In this document: positions 1 through 5,439 of the stretch, piece after piece
Layout of the letters: every line of letters starts with the position of its first letter
Numbering within the stretch: position 1 is the stretch's first letter
From: Clostridium sp. CAG:433
GTDB lineage: Bacteria > Bacillota_I > Bacilli_A > RF39 > UBA660
DNA: 7,435 nucleotides
Reading direction: 5' to 3'
Assembly (NCBI GenBank): GCA_000433675.1
Contig: FR893531.1
Location: forward strand, 1 to 7,435
Program-made: the position numbers and the translations under genes
The notes under the pieces: model-generated
What the model was told of the DNA's origin: nothing
The model's database searches: none
The model's input: only the letters and a program-made list of their open reading frames with translations

Positions 1-162
1 AAAGAAGATAAAGAAGTAATAGTATCATTTGTAAAAAAGATAGAAAATCCAAAAACAATAGATAATATAATGTCATATATAGGATATGCATTATTATCAA
101 TAATAGGATTAATAATTTCTGGAATTGTTCTTATAAAAAATAAAACTCAAGAGAAAATTTAA
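1..162 (+). CDS. C-terminal end of a cell-surface protein with NPKT-type anchor (5' truncated by window)
   Basis: Only the last 53 residues are visible, read in frame from base 1 to TAA at 160-162. The segment has a charged stretch, then ENPKTIDN (residues 15-22), a hydrophobic span of about 20 residues (26-45) and a short basic tail (KNKTQEKI). The order motif, hydrophobic helix, positive tail is that of a sortase sorting signal; NPKT resembles the NPQTN-type motif rather than classical LPXTG. It could equally be a plain C-terminal membrane anchor with the domains outside. The function of the missing N-terminal part cannot be known from this window. The stop codon lies in the loop of the following terminator. 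Confidence 0.7.
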   Translation, partial: KEDKEVIVSFVKKIENPKTIDNIMSYIGYALLSIIGLIISGIVLIKNKTQEKI

Positions 163-178
163 TCTCTTGAGTTTTTTT
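142..178. terminator. Rho-independent terminator, probably bidirectional
   Basis: A perfect 10-bp inverted repeat (ACTCAAGAGA at 145-154, TCTCTTGAGT at 163-172), extendable by A-T pairs, encloses an 8-base loop that contains part of the upstream stop codon. Seven T follow on the + strand. On the - strand the hairpin is followed by TTTTATTTTTT, so it could also stop transcription from the amidase gene ending at 239. Confidence 0.88.
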
Positions 179-238
179 CTTTTGATTTGTTAAAAAACTA
201 ACATATTATCTTGAAAGAAAATAAAATATTAGCTAATT

Positions 239-1522
239 TTAATTTTTATTCCAACCAAGTATTTTTATAACTCTTTTATTAGGATATACATATCCAGATA
301 ATGGATAATTTTCTAAGTTAAGAGAGTTTGAATTTATAAGTAAATCAGTTATTTTTCCGTTATTATCTTTAATATTACCTATTATAACAACAGTATGTCT
401 ATAGTTATTATTATATCCAACTTGTCCAATATCACCAGCTTCAGCATAGAAAGGATTTATATCTACTTCTGCGCATAATCCATAACCTTTATTTGCTTTA
501 GCATAATCATAAAAGAATGTTACACCTGTCCATGATGTTGATCTACCATTTTTACTTTTAGTTTCATCTAAATCATTTCCATAATATTTCCAAATTGCAT
601 CACCTTGTAAATCCATAGGAACTCCGCCGTTATATACTACTTGTGATGCGAAGTTTTGACAGTTTCCACCATATTCACTAAAGTTTGACCATTTACTATT
701 TCTATTTGTTACATATTTTTTAGCGTAATTTAATGCTTTTGTTCTATCATATTTATAATCACAAGTTTTAGTAATAGTATCTTTTTTATTTTCATATCTA
801 CTTAAATAAGTTTTAAAATCTGATACTTCATCTTTAAAATCAGATATATAATCTTCTTTCATTTTATCAAGTTCTTTTTTAGCATTTTTATCTGATTTAC
901 CTGTTTTATATTCATTTGTTATCATTACATAAAAATCTTGAACTTTTCTTAAACTTTTTATTTTATATGTATTATCAGTTTTCTTTAATACAAATGTGTT
1001 TTCAACCTCGTATGCTTTAGATTCTATATCTTTCATAAAGTCAAAATGAAAGTAATCATTTTCAAGTACTTTTACAGTAACTGTATCATTTTCATTATCT
1101 ATATCATCAAAAATGATATCATATTTAGCATTACCAATAGTCATTTTATTTCTTTCAAGCTTTCTAGAATTAATAAGTAGTGAGATTGCTGTTTGATTAA
1201 TATATGCTTCTTCATAAGCGTCATCACAAAATAGGTTAGTCATATCTATTTCTTTTAATGTAGTAATAGATTTAAAATAAGAATCCATATATTTTACTAT
1301 TGTATTTTGAATATCTTTATCTATATCATCATTATAGTTATCGGTTTTACTTACCTTATTTAAATACGTTTTTGGTTCATTACTTTTTACTACTTCATTC
1401 TTATTATCTTTACCGGAATTAATAAGTACACTAGTTAGTTTTATTATTAAAAGGATTACTATTATTAACATTAATATATTTTTAATTTTATATCTTCTTC
1501 TCTTTTTTCTTCTTTTTTTCAT
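239..1522 (-). CDS. Membrane-anchored Amidase_6-type cysteine hydrolase (putative cell-wall amidase)
   Basis: This 427-residue protein starts with a very basic tail (MKKRRKKRRR) and a hydrophobic helix at about residues 15-35, so it is probably a signal-anchored protein with its body outside the membrane. Residues about 60-245 form a charged region with no family I recognise. Residues about 258-427 match the putative amidase domain PF12671: YDRTKALNYAKKY opens it, GGNCQNFASQ carries the likely nucleophile Cys288, and YRHTVVI carries His376. The third polar residue is less clear; Asn397 in LLINSNS is a candidate. Members of this family are thought to act on amide bonds in cell-wall peptides, but the substrate here is inferred. 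AGGA precedes ATG by 9 nt. The gene is divergent from the collagen-like gene and uses its own, apparently vegetative, promoter. Confidence 0.85.
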   Translation of the reverse strand: MKKRRKKRRRYKIKNILMLIIVILLIIKLTSVLINSGKDNKNEVVKSNEPKTYLNKVSKTDNYNDDIDKDIQNTIVKYMDSYFKSITTLKEIDMTNLFCDDAYEEAYINQTAISLLINSRKLERNKMTIGNAKYDIIFDDIDNENDTVTVKVLENDYFHFDFMKDIESKAYEVENTFVLKKTDNTYKIKSLRKVQDFYVMITNEYKTGKSDKNAKKELDKMKEDYISDFKDEVSDFKTYLSRYENKKDTITKTCDYKYDRTKALNYAKKYVTNRNSKWSNFSEYGGNCQNFASQVVYNGGVPMDLQGDAIWKYYGNDLDETKSKNGRSTSWTGVTFFYDYAKANKGYGLCAEVDINPFYAEAGDIGQVGYNNNYRHTVVIIGNIKDNNGKITDLLINSNSLNLENYPLSGYVYPNKRVIKILGWNKN

Positions 1523-1541
1523 ACTGCCACATCCTAAAAAT

Positions 1542-1550
1542 ATTATATCA
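1542..1550 (-). promoter_or_regulatory. Extended -10 promoter candidate for the amidase gene
   Basis: On the - strand this reads TGATATAAT, an exact TGn-TATAAT extended -10, 19 nt before the amidase ATG. No good -35 is seen, which extended -10 promoters tolerate. The predicted start of transcription leaves a leader of only about 12 nt, with AGGA near its 5' end, so the assignment is tentative. Confidence 0.45.
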
Positions 1551-1595
1551 TTAATATCTTAATTTTAAAATAAATGTTCACAATTAATTCTTAAT

Positions 1596-1604
1596 CATAA
1601 AATA
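1596..1604 (+). promoter_or_regulatory. SigK/SigE-like -10 element (CATAAAATA) of the collagen-like gene
   Basis: The sequence is an exact match to CATANNNTA, the -10 of mother-cell sporulation sigma factor SigK (SigE is similar). It lies 27 nt from the start codon at 1623. TTCA at 1577-1580, 15 nt upstream, also occurs at the same distance before the element at 2476, but it is not a standard SigK -35. Support comes mainly from the same element recurring upstream of two other surface genes here. Confidence 0.5.
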
Positions 1605-1622
1605 TTATGAGGAGGAATATAC

Positions 1623-1856
1623 ATGTTTGAAAATATGGATAATAATTGTAATAAAAAATGTAATAATCGTAAATACTGTTATGTAATAGGCCCAACTGGT
1701 CCAACGGGTCCGGCAGGTCCAGTTAATATAACAGTAGGTGAAACTATAACTGGTAATTATGATGAAAATGCATCTGTTACAAATGTTGGTGATAAAGAAA
1801 ATATAATATTAAACTTTACTATTCCAAGAGGAGAACCAGGATTTGTTGGTGCGTAA
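1623..1856 (+). CDS. N-terminal fragment of the collagen-like protein
   Basis: This is the 77-residue product expected if the TAA at 1854-1856 is obeyed. It has a strong ribosome site and a start I consider certain. It contains the Cys-containing head, the first four Gly-X-Y triplets, the non-collagenous insert and only two and a half further triplets. Lacking the trimer-forming C-terminal domain, it is unlikely to form a stable collagen helix alone. See the whole-gene entry for domains and context. Confidence 0.6.
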   Translation: MFENMDNNCNKKCNNRKYCYVIGPTGPTGPAGPVNITVGETITGNYDENASVTNVGDKENIILNFTIPRGEPGFVGA

Positions 1857-1907
1857 GGCGACAAAGGAGATAAGGGTGAGCCTGGTGAAAAAGGAGAAAT
1901 AGGTCCA

Positions 1908-2432
1908 ATGGGACCTACTGGAAATGTTGGTGAACCAGGTATTCCTGGAGAAAAAGGATTACCTGGTGATATTGGCCCAACGGGACCAACAGGTCCAGCT
2001 GGCCCAGCATCAGGAGCATCAGCATATGGTGAAAGATACTCAAATACACCCCAGGTAATTCCATTAACGCAAGATATAGAAGCAGCTGTTCCACTTGAAC
2101 AAACAGGTCCATCTTTATTTACAGAATATATAAATACACACTCAATTACAGTAAATAAACAAGGTCTTTATTTAGTACTTTATTATTTAAGTGCGGCACC
2201 TTCTATGGATGGCAATATAACAATTAGTGTTAGATTAAATGGTACAAAAATACCAGGAAGTGAAGTAAATAGTGAAGGAATATCAAATTACTTTAATCAA
2301 ATAAGTGGTTCATTATTAACGACTATTGATGAAGGAGACGAATTATCTCTTGGTGTTAAATGTAATATAACGCTCAATTTAACATTTAATGGTTCATCTA
2401 ATGCTAGAGTTATTATAATAAAATTAGATTAA
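1908..2432 (+). CDS. C-terminal fragment of the collagen-like protein (possible restart product)
   Basis: From ATG 1908 the frame gives 174 residues: twelve Gly-X-Y triplets and the complete BclA-like C-terminal domain. AAGGAG at 1891-1896, an accidental result of Glu-Lys-Gly-Glu codons, lies 11 nt upstream, so ribosomes ending at 1856 could restart here, about 50 nt on. Such a product would keep the trimer domain but lose the N-terminal region that in BclA directs attachment to the spore. Whether it is made at all cannot be told from sequence. Confidence 0.5.
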   Translation: MGPTGNVGEPGIPGEKGLPGDIGPTGPTGPAGPASGASAYGERYSNTPQVIPLTQDIEAAVPLEQTGPSLFTEYINTHSITVNKQGLYLVLYYLSAAPSMDGNITISVRLNGTKIPGSEVNSEGISNYFNQISGSLLTTIDEGDELSLGVKCNITLNLTFNGSSNARVIIIKLD

Positions 2433-2451
2433 GCAACATGTGTTGCTTTTT
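2431..2451 (+). terminator. Rho-independent terminator after the collagen-like gene
   Basis: AAGCAACA at 2431-2438 pairs with TGTTGCTT at 2441-2448, and a run of five T (2447-2451) follows. The first bases overlap the stop codon at 2430-2432. The stem is short, so efficiency may be moderate. Confidence 0.75.
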
Positions 2452-2475
2452 AATTATTCATTAAATTTATATTTC

Positions 2476-2484
2476 CATAAATTA
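2476..2484 (+). promoter_or_regulatory. SigK/SigE-like -10 element (CATAAATTA) of the beta-helix gene
   Basis: This is an exact CATANNNTA, starting 26 nt before the ATG at 2502. TTCA at 2457-2460, 15 nt upstream, mirrors the collagen-like gene. The terminator at 2431-2451 separates the two genes, so the beta-helix gene needs its own promoter. The predicted transcript would begin close to the ribosome site. Confidence 0.5.
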
Positions 2485-2490
2485 TAATGA

Positions 2491-2497
2491 GAGGTGG
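2491..2497 (+). promoter_or_regulatory. Ribosome binding site that sets the start at 2502
   Basis: GAGGTGG lies 4 nt before ATG 2502. An upstream in-frame ATG at 2487 has no ribosome site, and its first codons (MRGGK) are simply this element translated. The later start is therefore preferred. Confidence 0.75.
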
Positions 2498-2501
2498 TAA
2501 A

Positions 2502-4376
2502 ATGAAAGTATTAGATAGTAAAACAGTAGTAGTTTCAAATAGTGATGAGTTAAAAGAGATATTAGAGGAAGATAATACATATTCATATATATATCTTGAT
2601 TCAGACATAACTTTAACAGAAGGAATTACAATTAATCAAGATAAAAATAGGATAATCATAGATGGAACTTATGATAATGTTAGGCATACTTTAACAGGAC
2701 TTGATAGTAGTGAAAGTACTGATACTATAATAGTAAGTAGTATAGAAGGAAAGTATACATTTCAAAATATTGATATGGTAGGATCAAATTTATATGGAAT
2801 GATATATGTTCCTTCAAATAGTATTTATGCAAATTTGATAACAGAGTTTATAAATATAAAATTTAATGGAGTAGAATTATCATATAATCCATATGGTGTA
2901 GTTATAATAATGGATTCAAATATTACTACAGAAGATACAAATGAAAAAACTGCACAAAGAGTGTGCGACGCAAATAAGATTGAAATAGGTGGTAAAACTA
3001 CAATTTATAGTACCGCCGTTCATGCAGTGTTATTCTCTTTTCTAACTACAACTTTAGATCCATCAATTACATTTTTACCTAATAGTAGAGTTACAATAAC
3101 TACAGAATTAAGAGAATTTATGAATGGAACAACAAGGCTTGGTTTTTATGTCTTACATGATGCAAATGTATATATATCGACAGGTAATGGATTTGCAGCA
3201 TATACATTTCATGGCACAAATAATGTACTTATTGATGAAAGAGCATCATTAACATTTCTAGAAACTAAACATCAAAGAGTCCCAATGTGGGTAATATATG
3301 GTGTGCTTACTGTTAATGAAGAAGCAAGCGTTTCAATAATTAATACATATGCAAGTACTCCATCTGATAACTATAATATTCGTTTTAAAGGTACAGCAAA
3401 TAAAATAATATTAAATAATCCAAAAAGTTTTGTTATGTATAGTAAAAATGCAAATGTAATGTATACAGAAAATCCTGTTGAGTTTTCATTTAATGTAAGT
3501 AGAGCAAACTTTTGGGTAGATTCTACAGATGTATTAGTTGCGGGTTCTATTTCTAATATTCCTGACTTTTCATATTATAAGGAAGATGAATTAATGATGA
3601 TTAATGGAACATTTACAACTACTGAAACAACAGTAACGTCACATAATTTTACAGAGGAAGAACTTAAAACTATACCTGATATAAGTAATTTTTCATTTAT
3701 AAATAGAAAACAGTTTTCAGTAGGTAATTCATATTTAACTATATATCCTATTAATAATACATCACAGGCAATAATGGGCTATACAGAGAATTTGTCAGAG
3801 ATTTTAATAAAATATGATGGTAATGAAATAAATGTAAATGTAGAAAGTGATGGAAGCTTTTCATATCCACTTGATAACGTTATACCTGATAATACAAATA
3901 TTGAGATAACATCATGTGTTCCAACTAGTTTTATATACGAAACAAGAAAATTAGTGACACCTCATAATGGGGAATTAACTTTAGTAAAAGGCTCTAATAA
4001 TGTACCATTTACTTTAAATCCGGTAAATTTATCACCAGTAATATTACCTAAAACATCTGATACTACATTAACTATTGTAGATAGTAGAATTAATAGTTCT
4101 GAATTTAAAGTATATGTAAAACTTTTAAAACAAATGGAATCTGAAACAGGTAAAGTATTAACTGATGCAGTAATATTTAAAAATTTAGATGATTCTATTA
4201 GTACTTTAAATGAAAATAATTTACTTGTATATACTGGAGAAAATAATGAGGGCACAAATAAAATAACAACTGTTACATGGTCTACTGATAAAGGAATACT
4301 ATTAAGTTTAGAAAATAATGCTTTAGAAATAAATGAAGAATATAATGCTAAAGTAGTGTGGACTATAGAAGAATAA
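2502..4376 (+). CDS. Signal-less beta-helix (pectate-lyase-like) protein with WxL-like C-terminal domain
   Basis: From ATG 2502 the product has 624 residues. Residues about 5-400 are Ile/Val/Asn/Thr-rich short strands; the opening, with SNSDELKEIL, IYLDSDITL and NRIIIDG, resembles the pectate-lyase-like adhesive domain PF20585 and a right-handed beta-helix. Residues about 430-480 look like an Ig-like strand module (ESDGSFSYPLDNVIP). Residues about 510-624 resemble a degenerate WxL domain: TLTIVDSRINSSEFKVYV near its start and YNAKVVWTIEE at the very end, but the WxL triplet itself is absent. Such architecture is usual for secreted wall-bound adhesins, yet here there is no signal peptide or membrane helix. 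With the CATANNNTA promoter this suggests a mother-cell-made spore-surface protein. Catalytic activity is not indicated. Function is inferred. Confidence 0.8.
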   Translation: MKVLDSKTVVVSNSDELKEILEEDNTYSYIYLDSDITLTEGITINQDKNRIIIDGTYDNVRHTLTGLDSSESTDTIIVSSIEGKYTFQNIDMVGSNLYGMIYVPSNSIYANLITEFINIKFNGVELSYNPYGVVIIMDSNITTEDTNEKTAQRVCDANKIEIGGKTTIYSTAVHAVLFSFLTTTLDPSITFLPNSRVTITTELREFMNGTTRLGFYVLHDANVYISTGNGFAAYTFHGTNNVLIDERASLTFLETKHQRVPMWVIYGVLTVNEEASVSIINTYASTPSDNYNIRFKGTANKIILNNPKSFVMYSKNANVMYTENPVEFSFNVSRANFWVDSTDVLVAGSISNIPDFSYYKEDELMMINGTFTTTETTVTSHNFTEEELKTIPDISNFSFINRKQFSVGNSYLTIYPINNTSQAIMGYTENLSEILIKYDGNEINVNVESDGSFSYPLDNVIPDNTNIEITSCVPTSFIYETRKLVTPHNGELTLVKGSNNVPFTLNPVNLSPVILPKTSDTTLTIVDSRINSSEFKVYVKLLKQMESETGKVLTDAVIFKNLDDSISTLNENNLLVYTGENNEGTNKITTVTWSTDKGILLSLENNALEINEEYNAKVVWTIEE

Positions 4377-4377
4377 A

Positions 4378-4400
4378 AAAAATCACCGAAAGTGATTTTT
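4378..4400. terminator. Bidirectional terminator between convergent genes
   Basis: A 9-bp stem (AAAAATCAC at 4378-4386, GTGATTTTT at 4392-4400) with loop CGAAA is flanked by T runs on both strands. It begins right after the beta-helix stop codon (4374-4376). On the - strand it begins at the stop codon of the frame carrying the displaced DUF11 tail (4399-4401). Confidence 0.88.
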
Positions 4401-4924
4401 AAATTCCCAAATAAGGTGTATCACATCCGCCATACCTTTTTCTTGCTGGACTTATTACTGTAACATAATTACTTACTATTTTAGTACTACCCCCGCATTC
4501 TAATGAACAATTACTTTTTAGTATAAAAAATCCATTATGCCTTTTTCGCAACGAGAAACGTAAGAGTAGTACTTCCTGAGTGAGATACATCATCTAAGTT
4601 TACTGTTAGTGTGTGGCTTCCTTCATCATAATTATATTTTGAAGTTTCAGCTTTAACCCCATCAATAGTAACACTATCATTTACAAATTCAACTAATGTA
4701 TTATCTAAAACATCTGTTATAACAGGATGTTCATAAGTAGTATCAGTTGCATTATCTAGAGTTATAGTATATATAAGATATCCACTAACCCAGTTATCTT
4801 TATCAGCTTCTTTAGTAAGTGATAATCCTTCTACCATATTAACTACAGATGTATTTGATGTTAAACTTGTTGGAACACTATTATAATTACCTATAGAAGT
4901 TGCAGTATTGTTTAATTCACTCAT
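4399..4924 (-). pseudogene. DUF11-type surface protein, full ancestral extent, frameshifted near its C-terminus
   Basis: If one base of the A5 run (4542-4546) is removed, the protein becomes 174 residues and ends at 4399, exactly at the terminator. The recovered tail contains GGSTKIVSNYVTVISPARK, which resembles the usual DUF11 ending (G-T-x-I-x-N-x-x-x-V), followed by a short tail with Cys. In the sequence as given, translation stops at 4535 instead, cutting the domain before its last strand. The other termini in this window abut their terminators, whereas the short version would leave 134 nt unexplained. Sequencing error, natural mutation and on/off switching at the homopolymer are all possible. 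Confidence 0.65.
4535..4924 (-). CDS. DUF11-domain surface protein without signal peptide (as encoded, truncated)
   Basis: The 129-residue product starts at an ATG with AGGAGG 7 nt upstream (4932-4937). Residues 1-30 are rich in Ser, Thr and Asn (NNTATSIGNYNSVPTSLTSN), an opening known from signal-less DUF11 proteins of Firmicutes. Residues about 32-126 match DUF11, an Ig-like beta-sandwich: LSLTKEAD, LIYTITLDNATDTT, ITDVLDNTLVEFVNDSVTIDG and GSTTLTFLVA. DUF11 domains are structural modules of surface proteins, not enzymes. The gene has its own CATANNNTA promoter after a terminator, so it is separate from the coupled genes upstream. It converges on the beta-helix gene, whose promoter type it shares. 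It is probably a spore-surface component (inference). Confidence 0.75.
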   Translation of the reverse strand: MSELNNTATSIGNYNSVPTSLTSNTSVVNMVEGLSLTKEADKDNWVSGYLIYTITLDNATDTTYEHPVITDVLDNTLVEFVNDSVTIDGVKAETSKYNYDEGSHTLTVNLDDVSHSGSTTLTFLVAKKA

Positions 4925-4941
4925 AATAAAACCTCCTATGA

Positions 4942-4950
4942 TAATATATG
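4942..4950 (-). promoter_or_regulatory. SigK/SigE-like promoter (CATATATTA) of the DUF11 gene
   Basis: On the - strand this is an exact CATANNNTA, starting 26 nt before the ATG at 4924. TAATATT (4964-4970), 13 nt further upstream, fits the SigE -35 pattern KMATATT, with spacing one base short of the usual value. This is the best of the three candidate sporulation promoters. Its -35 lies inside the upstream terminator hairpin. Confidence 0.55.
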
Positions 4951-4996
4951 AAAAAAAATAAACAATATTATAGATTAATTCTATTATTGTTTATTT
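4951..4996 (-). terminator. Terminator of the Cys-His-Asp gene pair
   Basis: On the - strand, AAATAAACAATA pairs perfectly over 12 bp with TATTGTTTATTT (arms at 4985-4996 and 4956-4967). An inner 5-bp stem (4970-4974 with 4980-4984) follows, and the hairpin ends in a run of eight T (4958-4951). The hairpin contains the last codons and the stop of the gene ending at 4968. It is mostly A-T pairs. Confidence 0.7.
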
Positions 4997-5429
4997 CTTT
5001 ATTAAAGGCTTCATCAATAGATGAATTAACATTATTATTTCTTAAAATATTCTTTAAATATTGAATCCATAATTCATTATTTATCTTTTGATATCCTTTA
5101 TTTAATAATTCAGTAAATACTTTTTCATCTTCTATATTTTTTATAAACTGTGAATATGTTAAATCAATTAAGTAATAGTCTTTAGTAAGTTTATTTATTG
5201 GTACTAAAATAAATTGATGCTCATAATCAAAACCTAAATCACTTGTATTTATAAGTCTTGCAAGTATATGATTTTTCTTTAATTCATTATATACATAACT
5301 ACTATATACTTTACACATTCTGTCTTTTGTAAGACCATTTAATTCATTATTTACAGTTTTAATGCTGTCACTAATTACTTTATTTTGATCAACTTTCATT
5401 ATGTTTTGACTCCACTCAAATAAGTCCAT
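4968..5429 (-). CDS. Small Cys-His-Asp protein (papain/transglutaminase-like fold, putative)
   Basis: The protein has 153 residues, no signal peptide and no membrane segment. Three conserved-looking spots suggest a catalytic triad: Cys39 (DRMCKVYSS), His71 (FDYEHQFILV) and Asp89 (YLIDLTYSQF). After the Asp comes FTELLNKGYQKINNEL. The same order occurs in the upstream neighbour (Cys120, His153, Asp176), so the two are divergent paralogues. The order Cys-His-Asp with LIDxTYxQF is seen in papain-like and transglutaminase-like enzymes; protease, cross-linker or inactive relative cannot be distinguished. Its AGGAG (5437-5441) shares bases with the TAG stop of the gene upstream, and 10 nt separate the two frames, so translation is probably coupled. 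It is shorter than its partner because it lacks the N-terminal 80 residues. Confidence 0.72.
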   Translation of the reverse strand: MDLFEWSQNIMKVDQNKVISDSIKTVNNELNGLTKDRMCKVYSSYVYNELKKNHILARLINTSDLGFDYEHQFILVPINKLTKDYYLIDLTYSQFIKNIEDEKVFTELLNKGYQKINNELWIQYLKNILRNNNVNSSIDEAFNKEINNNRINL

Positions 5430-5439
5430 AATATTTCTC

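Larger units (their letters stand above)
1623..2432 (+). pseudogene. Collagen-like (Gly-X-Y) protein with BclA-like C-terminal domain, interrupted by an in-frame TAA
   Basis: Read through, the frame has 269 codons, with TAA as codon 78 (1854-1856). The order is: Cys-containing N-terminus (Cys9, 13, 19), four Gly-X-Y triplets, an insert ending NFTIPRGEPG of the type found in bacterial collagen-like and phage tail proteins, twenty more triplets (the third is GA-stop), then about 135 residues resembling the BclA C-terminal TNF/C1q-like trimer domain. Gly-X-Y phase is unbroken across the stop, and CAA to TAA is one transition, so the ancestral residue was probably Gln. There is no signal peptide, as in exosporium filament proteins such as BclA. 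GAGGAGG at 1609-1615 lies 7 nt before ATG. Could be a decaying gene, a strain polymorphism or two pieces; spore-surface location is inferred. Confidence 0.8.

Noticed and set aside
1915..2112. 65-codon open frame on the - strand inside the collagen-like gene
   Set aside because: It is antisense to a region with clear Gly-X-Y and BclA-like coding, has no ribosome site and gives a low-complexity Leu-rich product.
1623..2432. TAA reassigned as a sense codon (Gln)
   Set aside because: TAA ends most of the other frames here at terminators, so it is a genuine stop in this organism.
2483..2488. TATAAT as a SigA -10 for the beta-helix gene
   Set aside because: It would start transcription within the ribosome site and lacks a -35. 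The overlapping CATANNNTA fits the pattern shared with two other genes, although a SigA role cannot be excluded.
2487..2501. Start of the beta-helix gene at ATG 2487
   Set aside because: It has no upstream ribosome site, and its first codons are the ribosome site of ATG 2502.
3962..4255. 97-codon open frame on the - strand inside the beta-helix gene
   Set aside because: It is antisense to well-supported coding sequence, with no promoter, ribosome site or recognisable domain.
4540..4550. Programmed -1 frameshift of dnaX type at the A5 run
   Set aside because: The run does not form a proper A-AAA-AAG slippery heptamer, and the -1 frame closes within a few codons. A +1 shift would be needed, for which I see no known signal.
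4399..4593. Independent 64-residue gene on the - strand
   Set aside because: Its first part overlaps the DUF11 gene in another frame and has no ribosome site. Its second part is better explained as the displaced DUF11 C-terminus.
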